From Methylobacterium oxalidis (lineage in GTDB: Bacteria > Pseudomonadota > Alphaproteobacteria > Rhizobiales > Beijerinckiaceae): a stretch of 64,000 nucleotides of DNA. The notes under the pieces are model-generated. The model was not told the DNA's origin and made no database searches. It saw only the letters and a program-made list of their open reading frames with translations. A program made the translations under genes and the position numbers. Below are positions 8,123 through 18,389 of this stretch, in pieces; position 1 is the first letter of the stretch, and each line of letters starts with the position of its first letter. Location of the stretch: assembly GCF_007992195.1 (NCBI RefSeq), contig NZ_BJZU01000049.1, forward strand, positions 29,359-93,358. The letters are read 5' to 3'.

Positions 8123-8755
8123 ATGCTGTCCCACGAGCAGATCTGGACTGCGATCGATCGCTTGGCCGAGCGTCACGGATTCTCGGCCTCCGGCCTCGCG
8201 CGGCGGGCTGGTCTCGACGCGACGAGCTTCAACCGCTCGAAGCGGATCGGGCCGGACGGGCGCAAGCGCTGGCCCTCGACCGAATCGATCTCGAAGGTCC
8301 TCGTCGCCACGGGCGCGAGCCTCGACGAGTTCCTGCGCCTGATCGAGCCCCGGGAGGGCCCGCCGCGGGCGATGATACCGCTCATCGGCATGACGCAGGC
8401 GGGCGCCGGGCGCCTCTTCACCGAGGAAGGCATGCCGACCGGCGGCCCGGGCTGGGAGGAGATCGAGTTTCCCGATCTCGGCGAGGAGCGCGCCTTCGCC
8501 CTCGAGGTGCAGGGCGACTCGATGACGCCGCTATACCGGGACGGCGACGTGCTGATCGTCTCGCCCACCGCGGGCCTGCGCAAGGGCGACCGCGTGGTGG
8601 TCCGCCTCGGCTCGGGCGAGGTGCTGGCCAAGGAGTTGCGCCGCCGCACCGCCCGCACGATCGAACTCGCCTCGCTGAACCCCGACCACGAGGACCGCAC
8701 GGTGAATGTCGGCGACATCGCCTGGATGGCCCGCGTGATGTGGGTGCGTCAGTAG
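8123..8755 (+). CDS. HTH and S24-peptidase (LexA/CI-like) transcriptional repressor
   Basis: A 210-residue repressor with an N-terminal helix-turn-helix (about 5-75) and a C-terminal LexA-like S24 domain. The catalytic Ser is S133 in QGDSMTPLYRDGD and the Lys is K170 in LAKELRR. The 37-residue Ser-Lys spacing equals that of LexA. An Ala-Gly pair near residues 93-96 (TQAGAGR) is a possible self-cleavage site. This suggests a repressor that cleaves itself on a RecA-type signal, or one that keeps the fold without cleavage. The ATG at 8123 removes 12 residues of a longer open frame. It is followed by a histidine kinase gene on the same strand. Confidence 0.85.
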   Translation: MLSHEQIWTAIDRLAERHGFSASGLARRAGLDATSFNRSKRIGPDGRKRWPSTESISKVLVATGASLDEFLRLIEPREGPPRAMIPLIGMTQAGAGRLFTEEGMPTGGPGWEEIEFPDLGEERAFALEVQGDSMTPLYRDGDVLIVSPTAGLRKGDRVVVRLGSGEVLAKELRRRTARTIELASLNPDHEDRTVNVGDIAWMARVMWVRQ

Positions 8756-8849
8756 GATCCGGGGCGCCGCTCCGCCCTCGACCCGTCGCGCCGTTGCCGC
8801 TATCCGTGGGCGAACCGTGGCCTCATGGCCCGTCGAGGCCGACAGCGCG

Positions 8850-9929
8850 ATGCCAGAGCCCGGAACGGACGGAACGAGCGGCGTGGCCGGGATCGAGCCG
8901 GGCTGGAAGTCCCTGCTCGACGCGGCCGCCCTTCCGGCCTTCCTGACCGACGCGCGCCGAGACGGCGAGCCGGTGGTCTACGCCAATTCCGCCTTCCTGG
9001 CCCTCAGCCGGCGCGCCGAGGACGAGGTCTGCGGCCGTCCCATCGCGAGCCTGTGGCCCGGCGCCGTCCCGGGGGAGGGCGGGAGCGCCGCGGAGTTTTT
9101 GGCGCAGGCGGGCGACGGCTCCACCTTCTGGGCGAGCCTGACGCTGGCACCCGTGGCGGGAACCCCTTTCCGGTTGGGGCAGATCGTCGATGTCACCCGG
9201 CGCCGCGACTTCGAGGGCGCGCTCGCGCTCTCGCGCCAGCGCGAGGCGCTGGGTCTCCTCACGAACAGCGTCGCGCACGAGTTCAACAACTTCCTGCAGA
9301 TCCTGATCGGCTACATCGATGGCTTGAAGCGGCGGCTCGGCGACAGGCCCGAGCCGTTCATCCAGCGCGCCGTGACGCGCTCGACGGACGCGGCCGAGCG
9401 GGCGGCCGTGCTGACGCGCCAGCTCCTCGCCTTTTCCCGCCGGATCGCGCCGGAGGTGCGCCCGGTCGATCTCGACGCGGTGGTGGCCGAGATCGCCGGC
9501 CGCCTGCGCATCTCCCTGCCGGCGAGCATCGCGCTCACGGTCGAGACGACGCCCGACCTGCCGCGGGCGCTCAGCAACCCGACCCAGCTGGAACTCGCTC
9601 TCGCTCACATCGTCGCCAACGCCTGCGAGGCGATGCCGCGGGGCGGCACGATCACGATCGCGACCTTCCTCGTGCCTGTGGGCGACCGCACGATCCAGCG
9701 CCCTGCCGACGGCGCGGTCGGGGTGTCCGTCAGCGACACCGGCACCGGCATGTCGCAGGAGATGCTGGCCCGCGCCCTCGCGCCCTTCGCCACGAGCCGC
9801 GAGGCGGGGCGTGGGGCGGGGCTCGCCATCGTGCACGGGCTGATGAAGCGCCAGAACGGCACCGTCGCCCTCGACAGCCGCCAGGGGGAGGGGACGAGCG
9901 TCCGGCTGATCTTCCCGGCCGCCGCGTGA
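8850..9929 (+). CDS. PAS-domain sensor histidine kinase (hybrid-type, no receiver)
   Basis: A soluble histidine kinase of about 359 residues. A PAS sensor domain (about 20-120) is followed by the phosphoacceptor helix NSVAHEFNNFLQIL, with His near residue 143. A HATPase domain carries the N box (VANACEAMPRGG), G1 box (SDTGTGMSQ) and G2-like GRGAGLAIVHGLM. No transmembrane segment is seen. The HEFNN form of the H box is common in kinases of the NtrB/FixL-like group. Start is uncertain: GTG at 8817 is in frame and would add 11 residues. No cognate response regulator is adjacent. Confidence 0.85.
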   Translation: MPEPGTDGTSGVAGIEPGWKSLLDAAALPAFLTDARRDGEPVVYANSAFLALSRRAEDEVCGRPIASLWPGAVPGEGGSAAEFLAQAGDGSTFWASLTLAPVAGTPFRLGQIVDVTRRRDFEGALALSRQREALGLLTNSVAHEFNNFLQILIGYIDGLKRRLGDRPEPFIQRAVTRSTDAAERAAVLTRQLLAFSRRIAPEVRPVDLDAVVAEIAGRLRISLPASIALTVETTPDLPRALSNPTQLELALAHIVANACEAMPRGGTITIATFLVPVGDRTIQRPADGAVGVSVSDTGTGMSQEMLARALAPFATSREAGRGAGLAIVHGLMKRQNGTVALDSRQGEGTSVRLIFPAAA

Positions 9930-10025
9930 GAAAGTCTTAACCGCCGCGCGATCGGGCGCCGCCCGTCAGATCAATTCGTGCGCGGAACCGGACTAAAACA
10001 TCGGCTCACGCGTCACCATATCGTC

Positions 10026-10050
10026 GGTGGCGCTCAAGCCACCACGTTTT
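10026..10050 (+). terminator. Weak terminator-like hairpin before the Tim44-like gene
   Basis: GGTGGC (10026-10031) pairs with GCCACC (10038-10043), followed after three bases by TTTT (10047-10050). It lies 96 bases after the kinase stop and 20 before the next start. It may end kinase transcription or act in the leader of the next gene. Confidence 0.35.
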
Positions 10051-10069
10051 CTCTCGCAGAGGCGTATCG

Positions 10070-11044
10070 ATGCTCACCTCCACCACGCGCCGCAAGCGCA
10101 CCGCGATCCTTCTGGCGCTCGCCGCAGCGCTGACGGTCGCCGCGCCCGTCGTCGAGGCCCGTCCGGGCGGCGGCGGCTCTGTCGGCTCGCGCGGAAGCCG
10201 CACCTTCAACGCACCGTCCGCGACCACCACGGCGCCCGGCACGGCCGCGCCGATTCAGCGCTCGCAGACCTCGCCGAGCCCGGGCATGAACAATCCCGGC
10301 ATGCAGGCCCCGAACCAGGGGCGCCGTTTCGGTGGTGGCTTCTTCGCGGGCCTCCTCGGCGCGGGTCTTCTCGGCGCGCTGATCGGCGGCGGCTTCTTCG
10401 GCGGTCTCGGCGGCATCGCCTCGTTCCTCGGCCTGCTCCTGCAGGTCGGCCTCATCGTCGGCCTGATCGTGCTGGCCGTGCGCTTCTTCCGCCGTCGCCA
10501 GCAGCCGGCCGGCGCCGGCGCGCCCTACGCCCGTCAGAGCCTCGACAACGGGCCGGACCCGCGTGCTCAGCCCGGCCCGGGCGGCCTCGGCGGCATGATG
10601 GGGGGCGGCACGATGGGCGGCGCGCAGCGGCCGGCCCAGCAGCGACCCGTGCAGATCGGCCCGCAGGACTATCAGGTCTTCGAGCGGATCCTCGGTGACG
10701 TGCAGGACGCCTATTCCCGCGAGGACATGGTCACCCTGCGCAACATCGCGACGCCGGAGATGGCGGGCTACTTCGAGGAGGAGCTTCGGGCGAACGCGGC
10801 GCGCGGCATCGTCAACCGGATCTCGGACGTCAAGCTCCTGCAGGGTGACCTTGCGGAAGCCTGGGGCGAGGGTCAGGCCGAGTACGCCACGGTCGCGATG
10901 CGCTACGCGCTGAAGGATGTGAAGCTCGACCGCAACACCAACCGGGTCGTCGGGACCGAGCCGGCAGAGGCGACCGAGATCTGGACCTTCGTGCGCGGCC
11001 CCGGCCGCCCCTGGATGCTCTCGGCGATCCAGCAGACCGCCTGA
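10070..11044 (+). CDS. Tim44-like domain membrane protein
   Basis: A 324-residue inner-membrane protein. An N-terminal signal or anchor (RKRTAILLALAAALTVAAP) is followed by a low-complexity Gly/Pro-rich stretch. One or two hydrophobic segments (about 84-140, very Gly-rich) come next. A C-terminal Tim44-like domain of about 115 residues begins near 205 and contains IGPQDYQVFERILGDVQ and ends with TEIWTFVRGPG. Related alphaproteobacterial proteins face the periplasm or cytoplasm with unclear roles; the domain is ancestral to mitochondrial Tim44. A strong intrinsic terminator follows. Confidence 0.88.
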   Translation: MLTSTTRRKRTAILLALAAALTVAAPVVEARPGGGGSVGSRGSRTFNAPSATTTAPGTAAPIQRSQTSPSPGMNNPGMQAPNQGRRFGGGFFAGLLGAGLLGALIGGGFFGGLGGIASFLGLLLQVGLIVGLIVLAVRFFRRRQQPAGAGAPYARQSLDNGPDPRAQPGPGGLGGMMGGGTMGGAQRPAQQRPVQIGPQDYQVFERILGDVQDAYSREDMVTLRNIATPEMAGYFEEELRANAARGIVNRISDVKLLQGDLAEAWGEGQAEYATVAMRYALKDVKLDRNTNRVVGTEPAEATEIWTFVRGPGRPWMLSAIQQTA

Positions 11045-11069
11045 TCCTCGGAACGACCGATTCTCAAGG

Positions 11070-11099
11070 GCCGGCGCCGCTCACGCGGCGCCGGCTTTT
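11070..11099 (+). terminator. Strong Rho-independent terminator of the Tim44-like gene
   Basis: GCCGGCGCCGC (11070-11080) pairs perfectly with GCGGCGCCGGC (11085-11095) around the loop TCAC, followed by TTTT. The right arm also encodes the last residues of rsmA on the other strand, so terminator and gene end share sequence. Confidence 0.85.
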
Positions 11100-11944
11100 C
11101 TGTGCGCGTCCCAGGCGTTGGCGAGCGCCACGAAGCCCGCGACCGGCACTTCCTCGGCGCGCGCCGTCTCCGGAATGCCGGCCGCGGCCAGGATCCGGCC
11201 CGGCTCGGGCAGGAGCGCCTTGAGGCTCTGGCGCAGCATCTTGCGGCGCTGTCCGAAGGCCGCCCGCGTCACCGCCTCAAGCGCTCCGGCGCGGCAGGGC
11301 AGGGGGGCGGTCCGCGGCACGAGGCGGACCACGCTGGACGTCACCTTCGGCGGCGGCACGAAGGCCGAGGGTGCCACGTCGAACAGGATGTCGGCCCGCG
11401 TCCGCCAGCCACAGAGCACGCCGAGGCGCCCGTAATCCGCGCGCGCACCCTCGTCGGCCACGATCCGTTCCGCGACCTCGCGCTGGAACATCAGCGTCAG
11501 CGAATCCCACCACGGCGGCCACGCCTCGCCCTCGAGCCACCCGGTGAGGAGCGCGGTGCCGACATTGTAGGGAAGGTTCGCCACGATCCGGGCGGGGCCC
11601 GGCCCGAGAAGCGGGCGCGGGTCGAATTCGAGCGCGTCGGCGTCCACCACCTCCAGGCGTCCGGGATAGTGCGCCGCGATCTCGGCGAGCGCCGGCAGGG
11701 CGCGCGGATCCCGCTCGATCGCGATCACCCGCCCGGCTCCGGCAGCCAGCAGTGCCCGCGTCAGCCCGCCCGGTCCCGGGCCCACCTCCACCACCGTCAC
11801 GCCGTCGAGGGGCCCGGCCGCCCGCGCGATACGGCCGGTCAGGTTGAGGTCGTAGAGGAAATTCTGGCCGAGCGCCTTCTTCGGCTCCAGGCTGTGCCGG
11901 CGCACGACCTCCCGCAGCGGCGGCAGCCCGTCGGAGCTGGTCAT
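11081..11944 (-). CDS. rsmA: 16S rRNA dimethyladenosine transferase
   Basis: A 287-residue SAM-dependent methyltransferase (KsgA) that dimethylates two adjacent adenines near the 3' end of 16S rRNA during 30S maturation. Visible marks are [11 protein letters not shown] near residue 22, the SAM-binding [15 protein letters not shown], the acidic VIAIERD and the catalytic NLPYN motif. Its ATG overlaps the pdxA stop in an ATGA quartet, so translation is coupled. The pdxA-rsmA pair is conserved widely in Proteobacteria. Confidence 0.96.
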   Translation of the reverse strand: MTSSDGLPPLREVVRRHSLEPKKALGQNFLYDLNLTGRIARAAGPLDGVTVVEVGPGPGGLTRALLAAGAGRVIAIERDPRALPALAEIAAHYPGRLEVVDADALEFDPRPLLGPGPARIVANLPYNVGTALLTGWLEGEAWPPWWDSLTLMFQREVAERIVADEGARADYGRLGVLCGWRTRADILFDVAPSAFVPPPKVTSSVVRLVPRTAPLPCRAGALEAVTRAAFGQRRKMLRQSLKALLPEPGRILAAAGIPETARAEEVPVAGFVALANAWDAHRKAGAA

Positions 11945-13068
11945 AGCTCGTCGGTCGGATCGAAGTGGGTCGGGCGGGGCGGGCGCGGTCGGTCGGCGTA
12001 GGCGCTGATCGGGATGATGTCGGCGCTGGCCGGCACCGCGCGCCCGGAAGCGGCGTGCCGGGCCAGGCGCTCGGCGAGCCGCAGGGCGGCGATCAGGCTG
12101 TCCGGCCGCGCGATGTTGCGGCCGGCGATGTCGAAAGCCGTGCCGTGATCGGGCGATGTCCGGATGAAAGGCAGGCCGAGCGTCACGTTCACGCCCTCGT
12201 CGAAGGCGATCGTCTTGATGGGAATCAGGGCCTGGTCGTGAGTGGGCGCGAGCGCGACGTCGTAGGTCTGCCGGGCACGCGCGTGGAACAGGGTGTCGGC
12301 GGGCAGCGGCCCGCGGATGTCGATTCCCTCGGCCCGCAGCCGCTCAACCGCGGGCGCCAGCACGTCCCGATCCTCCGTCCCCATCGTGCCGGCCTCCCCG
12401 GCGTGCGGGTTGAGGCCGGCGAGCACGAGGCGGGGCCGCTCCATGCCGAAGCGTCCCCGCAGGTCCGCCGCGACGATCCGGGCCGTGCGTTCCACGAGCT
12501 CGGCCGTGAGCAATTCCGGCACCCGTCGCAGCGCGACGTGGATCGTCACCGGCACCACCGCGAGTCCGTCGCTCCAGATCATCATGACGGGAAGCGGCGG
12601 CTCGGCGCCGGGCGCGACCGAGAGGGAAGCGAGGAACTCCGTGTGGCCCGGATAGGCGAAGCCGACCTGCGTGAGGACGTACTTGGCGATCGGGTTCGTC
12701 ACCACGGCGGAGGCGCGGCCGGCCTGCACGAAGGCGACCGCGGCGGTGATCGATTCGAGCGTCGCGCCGGCAAGGGCCGGGTCCGGCTTGCCCGGCTCCG
12801 CCGCGATCTCTGCGCCGCTCGGCAGGGGCACCACGGGCAGCGCCCTCGGGAAGACCTCGGCGGCGGTCTCGGGATCGATCTCGGCGACGGGAACGCTCTC
12901 GCCGAGACGGTTCGCTGTGCGCTCCAGGAAGGCGGGATCGGCCACGACGAAGAAGGGCGGGACGCCCGGATTGATCGTCCGCAGGCGCCAAGCGGCCAGG
13001 GCGAGCTCCGGGCCGATGCCGGCGGGATCGCCGAGCGTGAGCGCGAGGGGAGGTCGGTCCTGATTCAT
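11941..13068 (-). CDS. pdxA: 4-hydroxythreonine-4-phosphate dehydrogenase
   Basis: A 375-residue NAD-dependent, metal-requiring dehydrogenase of the DXP-dependent pyridoxal 5'-phosphate pathway. The family signature [10 protein letters not shown] lies at 13-22. [27 protein letters not shown] and [12 protein letters not shown] carry metal and substrate ligands, and [18 protein letters not shown] is the typical end motif. ATG at 13068 was chosen over an upstream in-frame start because the family begins here. It follows lptD after 118 bases, where surA would usually stand. Confidence 0.96.
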   Translation of the reverse strand: MNQDRPPLALTLGDPAGIGPELALAAWRLRTINPGVPPFFVVADPAFLERTANRLGESVPVAEIDPETAAEVFPRALPVVPLPSGAEIAAEPGKPDPALAGATLESITAAVAFVQAGRASAVVTNPIAKYVLTQVGFAYPGHTEFLASLSVAPGAEPPLPVMMIWSDGLAVVPVTIHVALRRVPELLTAELVERTARIVAADLRGRFGMERPRLVLAGLNPHAGEAGTMGTEDRDVLAPAVERLRAEGIDIRGPLPADTLFHARARQTYDVALAPTHDQALIPIKTIAFDEGVNVTLGLPFIRTSPDHGTAFDIAGRNIARPDSLIAALRLAERLARHAASGRAVPASADIIPISAYADRPRPPRPTHFDPTDEL

Positions 13069-13186
13069 GCGGTCACCGGTGGGGTGCTGGCGTTCGGCGC
13101 GAGGGGACAACGCGCCGTCGCGCCGACGAGCCTCCGCGCGGCCGACATCTCGCCCGCAGCGCGGGGACGATCCGTGGCCAGGATGC

Positions 13187-15790
13187 TCAGCGCGCGGCCG
13201 CGATGCCGTCGGCCGTGATCGGCGTGCCGACGGACTGGCGCAGGTCGGCCTCGCCGAGCGTCTTCAGCTCGACGCGCAGCAGCACGGTCTGGTTGCGCTC
13301 GCGGACGCCGAGGGCGGTGGCGATCGGCGAGACGATGTAGTTCAGCGAGACCGTGGTGCACTCGTCCTGGTAGCCGCCGCCGAGGCTCATCCCCGACAGG
13401 TAGAAGCGGTTGCCGCTCGGCGGAAGCGGCATCGCGCCGATCGGGTTGGCGAGATAGGTGCGCAGGGCGTCGTTGTAGGAGTCGCGCGCGTCGAGATAGT
13501 GCGTCAGGTCGAGGAGCGCCGAGCCCGTGAGGAACCAGTTCGGCGTGATGTGATAGGTGGCCGAGGCGGTGATGCCCTCGCGACGGTTGTTGAAGCCGAG
13601 CAGCGGCTGCGCCTGATAGTACGAGTAGAAGGCCGAGACCGACAGCGGCAGGAAGGGCGAGAACCGCGCGGTGACGCCGCTCTCGAACCGGTTCACGCCG
13701 AAATCGGCCTGGTCGAACCGGGCCCGCGTGATCAGGCTGATGTGCTGGTTCGGCGAGAGCTGGAAACGGCCGACGAAGTCGGAGCGGCGGTTCTCCAGGC
13801 CCGATTCGAGGCCGACATTGGCGATGTCGCCGCGGCGGAACGAGTTCACGCCCGCGATCTGCACGGACTCTCCGAACAGGACGTTCGCGTACCAGCCGGC
13901 CGGCGTTACCACGGAGTACTGGCCGCCGAGATTGGCGCGCAGGCCCCCCTCCACGCGGTCGTAGCCCGAGAACTTGTCCCACTCGAATAGCGAGGTGTCG
14001 TCGAAGACGAGGCTCTGCGCGTCCTCGTTCGGCAGCCGGCCGATGCGGGTCTCGCTCGGCCGCGCGATGACCTGGGCGATCGGCTCCAGGGTATGGACGC
14101 CGAGGCGGCCGAAATCCCCGACGAAGGGATAGCGGTAGTCGATGCCGACCGCCGGCATCACGCGGCCCGAGGAGCCCTCGCCGATGTTGGCGATCGTCGG
14201 CACGAGCGCGTTCTGGTAGCCGGACAGGCTCGGGTTCACGAAGAAGGCGTCGGTGCGCAGGTACGCGAAGGGGGTGATCACCTGACCCAGCGGATCGATG
14301 AAGCTGCGCCGCCAGGAGACCTGCGCCGAGGCGCGGGTGTTCGTGCCGGCGAGGCCCCGGATCAGGCAGGTCGAGCGCGTGAAGGTGCTGCACGTGTCGT
14401 AGAGCGGGTAGTTGATGCCGTTGACGCTCGGGCTGAACAGGTAGGCGTTCGAGCGCGGCAGGCCCTGGAAGTCCGTGGCCTCGCGGGTCAGGCTCGTGAT
14501 GTTGCCCTCGAAGCGCAACTCGCCGCCGACCGGGTCCGGCCCGTTGATGCGCTTCTCGTAGTCGATCACCGGGGCGACGACGGGCTGCTCCTTCTGCCAG
14601 TCGAAGCTCGACAGGACCTTGAAGTAGTAGCCCCGCGCCTCGAACCAGGAGCGGTCGCCCTGGCCGTTGAGGTAGGCCGTCGAGACCGCCTCGCGGAAGT
14701 AGTCGGTGACGAGCGCTTGGTTGCGGATGCGGTAATTGTCGAGGAACCACTTGTCGGTGACGCCGACGACGTCCCAGCCCGTGGTCCAGCGGTCGTTGAT
14801 GTAGAAGCGGCCCTTGCTCTCGATCGAGCCGCGGAAGTCGCGGTCGCCCGCGCCGAGGGGGCCGGGCAGGAAGGCGCTCGGCGTCGTCTGGAAGATGCCG
14901 CTGACCCGCGCGCTGTAGGCGCCGGTCTCCAGCCGGTGGCGGAACTCCGCCTGGCCGAGCACGCCCTGCCGGCTGAGGAAGGCCGGCGTGACGGTGAGGT
15001 CGTAGTTCGGCGCGAGGTTCAGGAAGAACGGCGTCGCGACGCCGGTTCCGATCGCCGTCGAGGTCAGGAAGCGCGGCGTCAGGAAGCCGGTCTTGCGCTT
15101 CACGCTCGGGTCGGGCGCCTCGAAATAGGGCAGGTAGGCGACCGGGATGCCCGCCAGCTCCAGGCGCGAATCCTCGAAGTAGACCGTGTGGGTCTCGTTG
15201 TTGTGGATGATCTTCGCCGCGCGCACCTGCCAGAGCGGCGGCTTCTCCGGGTTGTCCTTGCACGGCTCGCAGGCCGTGTAGGTGCCGTACTCGAAGCTCG
15301 TCTGCTCGCCGGCGATGCGCTCGGCGCGGGGCGCCGAGAAACGCGTGCGCACCACCTCGCCGCGCTGCTCCACGGTCTGCTGCACGCGCAGCGAGTCGAT
15401 GAAGCCGTTCTTGAAGTCGTCCGTCAGCTCCATCCGGTCGCCGGTGACGACGGCGCCGTCCCGGTCTGTCAGGCGGACGTTGCCCTCGGCGATGACCCGG
15501 CTGGCGCCGCGATCGTAGCGGACGCTGTCGGCCTGGAGCGTGCGGGGGCCGTAGTGCAGCTCGGCGTTGCCCCGGGCTGTGACCGTGTTGCGGTCGTTGT
15601 CGTAGATGAGCTCGTCCGCCTCGACGAGGAGCTTGTCGGCGGGCTGGCCGGCCCTGGCTTTCGGGGCAGACGCGCCGGCCTTCTGGGCAGCCGCCTGCGT
15701 CGCGGTCGCCAGCGGTGCGGCGGCCGTCAGCAGCGCCAGCAAGCCGGCGGCCTTCGCGATGTCGGCGACCCTACGCAACGCGCGTCCCAA
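13187..15790 (-). CDS. lptD: LPS-assembly outer-membrane protein LptD
   Basis: An 867-residue outer-membrane beta-barrel that inserts lipopolysaccharide into the outer leaflet with LptE. A signal peptide covers about residues 1-37. An LptA/OstA-like jellyroll domain follows (about 55-170, with LIYDNDRNTVTARGNAEL), and then a long beta-barrel. The pair CEPCKDNPEKPPLW near 175 is typical of alphaproteobacterial LptD. It ends the lptF-lptG-lptD run, starting 43 bases after lptG, and precedes pdxA. Confidence 0.95.
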   Translation of the reverse strand: MGRALRRVADIAKAAGLLALLTAAAPLATATQAAAQKAGASAPKARAGQPADKLLVEADELIYDNDRNTVTARGNAELHYGPRTLQADSVRYDRGASRVIAEGNVRLTDRDGAVVTGDRMELTDDFKNGFIDSLRVQQTVEQRGEVVRTRFSAPRAERIAGEQTSFEYGTYTACEPCKDNPEKPPLWQVRAAKIIHNNETHTVYFEDSRLELAGIPVAYLPYFEAPDPSVKRKTGFLTPRFLTSTAIGTGVATPFFLNLAPNYDLTVTPAFLSRQGVLGQAEFRHRLETGAYSARVSGIFQTTPSAFLPGPLGAGDRDFRGSIESKGRFYINDRWTTGWDVVGVTDKWFLDNYRIRNQALVTDYFREAVSTAYLNGQGDRSWFEARGYYFKVLSSFDWQKEQPVVAPVIDYEKRINGPDPVGGELRFEGNITSLTREATDFQGLPRSNAYLFSPSVNGINYPLYDTCSTFTRSTCLIRGLAGTNTRASAQVSWRRSFIDPLGQVITPFAYLRTDAFFVNPSLSGYQNALVPTIANIGEGSSGRVMPAVGIDYRYPFVGDFGRLGVHTLEPIAQVIARPSETRIGRLPNEDAQSLVFDDTSLFEWDKFSGYDRVEGGLRANLGGQYSVVTPAGWYANVLFGESVQIAGVNSFRRGDIANVGLESGLENRRSDFVGRFQLSPNQHISLITRARFDQADFGVNRFESGVTARFSPFLPLSVSAFYSYYQAQPLLGFNNRREGITASATYHITPNWFLTGSALLDLTHYLDARDSYNDALRTYLANPIGAMPLPPSGNRFYLSGMSLGGGYQDECTTVSLNYIVSPIATALGVRERNQTVLLRVELKTLGEADLRQSVGTPITADGIAAAR

Positions 15791-15833
15791 CTCCTGCCAC
15801 GGTCGACCTCGCCACCCGTCCGAGGCCGGAGCC

Positions 15834-16922
15834 TCAGCCGTCCTCCTGGTACAGAAGCGTGAGCGTACCGAGAAGACTCCCTACCACGGCCGGGAACCAC
15901 GCCGCCACTGGCGCCGCCACGATCCCCGAGGCGCCGAGCCCTTCCATGACCTGACGGGCGACGTAGAGGGCGAAGCCCGCCGCGACGCCCCAGAGCACGA
16001 GCTTGCCGACACCACCAAAGCGGAAGAACCGTAAGGAAACGGTTGCCGCCACGAGGACCATGGCGACGAAGAGCATCGGCCTGGCCAGGAGCACATCATA
16101 CTGGAGTCGGTACCGGGTCGCATCCAACCCGGCCCGCTCCGTCCGTGCGATGGTCTCGGGTAGTTGCCAGAATGGCACGGAATCCGGGGGCGTGAAGCGC
16201 TGGCGCACCTGCCCCGGATCGAGCGGCGAGGCGATGAGGTAGCTGCCGAACGACTCGGGCGGCGCGCCCGGGGCGAGGAGGCGCGCCTCGCTCAACTCCC
16301 AGTAGCCGTCGTGCAGGGTCGCTCGGGCGGCCTCGATCTGCGAGACGAAGGAGCCGGCCTCGTCGAAGGTGAAGACCGAGACGCCGGCCAGCGTCGTCGT
16401 CCCCTCGATGGCGGTCTCGGCCCGCAGGATCGCCTGCCCGTCCAGGCTCCGCTGGCGGATCCACAGGTCCTTGCCCGAGCTCGCCTTGGTGGAGCGGGCG
16501 AAGATCTTCGCCTCGATCTCGGTGGAGCGCTGCTTCAGCATGGCCGAGACCGGGTTGTAGACGCCGACCGTGAGGGCGCCGATGGCGAGCGCCACGAACA
16601 CCCCCGGCTGCAGGAACTGCCACGCGGAGATGCCCGCCGCCCGCGCGACCACGAGCTCGAGCTTGCGCGAGAGCTGCAGCAGGGTCGCGATGGAGCCGAA
16701 CAGCACGGCGAAGGGCAGCACGCCCTCGGCCACGGCCGGCGTGCGGAAGAGGGAGAGCTGCGCCATCAGCCCCGGCGAGGCGCCCTCGGAATCGCCCGCC
16801 CGTCGCAGGAGCTCCACGAAATCCAGGGTGTAGACGAGCGCGAAGACGGTGATGAACACGCCGAGCACCGTGCGCACGAAGCGCATGGCGAAGTAGCGTC
16901 CGAGGGTCCCGCCGATCAGCAT
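15834..16922 (-). CDS. lptG: LPS export ABC transporter permease LptG
   Basis: A 362-residue YjgP/YjgQ-family permease, partner of LptF in the LptB2FG complex that extracts LPS from the inner membrane. Three N-terminal and three C-terminal membrane segments flank a periplasmic beta-jellyroll region (about 130-265). The coupling segment [20 protein letters not shown] is the family signature. It starts 9 bases after lptF, so the two are co-transcribed. Confidence 0.95.
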   Translation of the reverse strand: MLIGGTLGRYFAMRFVRTVLGVFITVFALVYTLDFVELLRRAGDSEGASPGLMAQLSLFRTPAVAEGVLPFAVLFGSIATLLQLSRKLELVVARAAGISAWQFLQPGVFVALAIGALTVGVYNPVSAMLKQRSTEIEAKIFARSTKASSGKDLWIRQRSLDGQAILRAETAIEGTTTLAGVSVFTFDEAGSFVSQIEAARATLHDGYWELSEARLLAPGAPPESFGSYLIASPLDPGQVRQRFTPPDSVPFWQLPETIARTERAGLDATRYRLQYDVLLARPMLFVAMVLVAATVSLRFFRFGGVGKLVLWGVAAGFALYVARQVMEGLGASGIVAAPVAAWFPAVVGSLLGTLTLLYQEDG

Positions 16923-16931
16923 GGCGCGGCC

Positions 16932-18092
16932 TCAGCTCGCCGCGAGCCGCGGCGCGCGGGGGCGCAGGCGCCGGATCCGGTCGCCGAGGCGGGTGCCGAG
17001 CGCGCGCACGGCCGGGCCGTGGAAGATCACCAGCGCGGACAGGCCGATGGCGAGGAGCGGCACGGCGTAGATCGCCACCACGGCCCCGGCGCTGCGCGCG
17101 GCCGCGCTCGTCGCCGCGAAGCCCGCGATGCGCAGCACCGTCACGGCGACGATCGCGCCCGCTATGGCGAGGCCCCGGCCCTGGCGCGTGGTGCGCGGGT
17201 CTCCGAGGGCCGCGAAGGCGATGAAGGTGAGGGCGATCGGGTAGAGCCAGGCGGAGAGGCGGTCGTGCAGCTCGGCCCGGAAGCGGCCCTTCTGCGCCAG
17301 GTAGTAGCGCTCCGTGCGGTCGGGGAAGAGGAGCTGCGTCGTCGAGCGCTCGCGCGGCTTGTAGACGATCTCGGCGTCCGGCGGCGCGAAGGCGGCGAGA
17401 TCGATCGTATAGCGCTCGAAGGTCAGGATCGAGGAGGCGCGCGAGTCCTTGAGCTGCTGGTGCACGCTGCCCTTCTCCAGCGCGAGGTAGCTCTGGCCGT
17501 CGAGCTCGATCGCCTGCCCCCTTTCCGCGAGGTAGACCTTGGTCTTCCCGGCCTCGCGTTTGTCCTGGATGAACAGGCCGAGCAGGGCGCCGCCCTGGCC
17601 GCGCTCGCGGAAGTGGAAGGTGATGCCGTTGTCGAGGCTGGTGAACTGGCCCTCCTTGACGACGTTCGCGATGAGGTCGCCGCGCACCCGCGTCACCACG
17701 TCCCGCAATTCCTGGAAGCTCGAGGGCATCACCTGGATCGTCAGGAAGGCGGTCAGGAACGAGATCGCGAAGGCCAGCGTCAGGAAGGGGCGCAGGATGG
17801 CGCGCGGCTTCATGCCCGCCGCCGACATCACGATGAGCTCGGAATCGCCGTTGAGCTTGTTGAGCGCGTAGATCACCGCGATGAACAGGGCCATCGGCGA
17901 GATCACGGCGATCAGGGTCGGCAGCGAGAGGCCGGTGACGAGCAGGAAGATGAGGAGCGTCTGTCCCTTGGCCGTGATCAGGTCGAGCTCGCGCAGCGCC
18001 TGCGTGACCCAGATCGTGCCGGTGAGGCCGATCAGGCAGGCGAGGAAGGCGGAGAGCGCGATCCGGAAAATGTAGCGCTCGATCTGCGTCAT
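16932..18092 (-). CDS. lptF: LPS export ABC transporter permease LptF
   Basis: A 386-residue permease of the same fold as LptG. It has three N-terminal helices, a periplasmic domain (about 125-265) and three C-terminal helices. The coupling segment [20 protein letters not shown] is characteristic. ATG at 18092 ([10 protein letters not shown]) was chosen over an upstream frame extension, since LptF proteins begin this way. It is the first gene of the lptF-lptG-lptD-pdxA-rsmA run and divergent from pepA. The ATPase LptB is not in the window. Confidence 0.95.
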   Translation of the reverse strand: MTQIERYIFRIALSAFLACLIGLTGTIWVTQALRELDLITAKGQTLLIFLLVTGLSLPTLIAVISPMALFIAVIYALNKLNGDSELIVMSAAGMKPRAILRPFLTLAFAISFLTAFLTIQVMPSSFQELRDVVTRVRGDLIANVVKEGQFTSLDNGITFHFRERGQGGALLGLFIQDKREAGKTKVYLAERGQAIELDGQSYLALEKGSVHQQLKDSRASSILTFERYTIDLAAFAPPDAEIVYKPRERSTTQLLFPDRTERYYLAQKGRFRAELHDRLSAWLYPIALTFIAFAALGDPRTTRQGRGLAIAGAIVAVTVLRIAGFAATSAAARSAGAVVAIYAVPLLAIGLSALVIFHGPAVRALGTRLGDRIRRLRPRAPRLAAS

Positions 18093-18389
18093 GGCGTCTT
18101 CATGGGGGTCTCGACGGGCCTTCCGCCCCTCGACGCTCGCGCGACCGTGATCGCTCTGCACGGCCGGCGAGCACGTCGCGTCCGCCTGCCGCTTCGCCCG
18201 GCTCGCCCCCGCGCCGACCGACCCCGCTCAAGGCTCCCGAAAAGGGGCCGTTTCAGGGCGCGCGACCCGCGAAACGCGCCCCGCCGTCGCGTTGCGTTCT
18301 GCGGCTCAGCGGCTACACAGGCAGTCGGACAGCGGGTCGGGCGCCCCGGTCGGCGCCAGAGACACCATCGGCTCACGGAAAGCAACGAC

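Noticed and set aside
16164..18389. Very long open frame (over 740 codons) running into pepA on the plus strand
   Set aside because: It lies opposite lptG and lptF and its translation is Arg/Glu/Gly-rich without family features. It is a GC-driven shadow; pepA begins at 18390.
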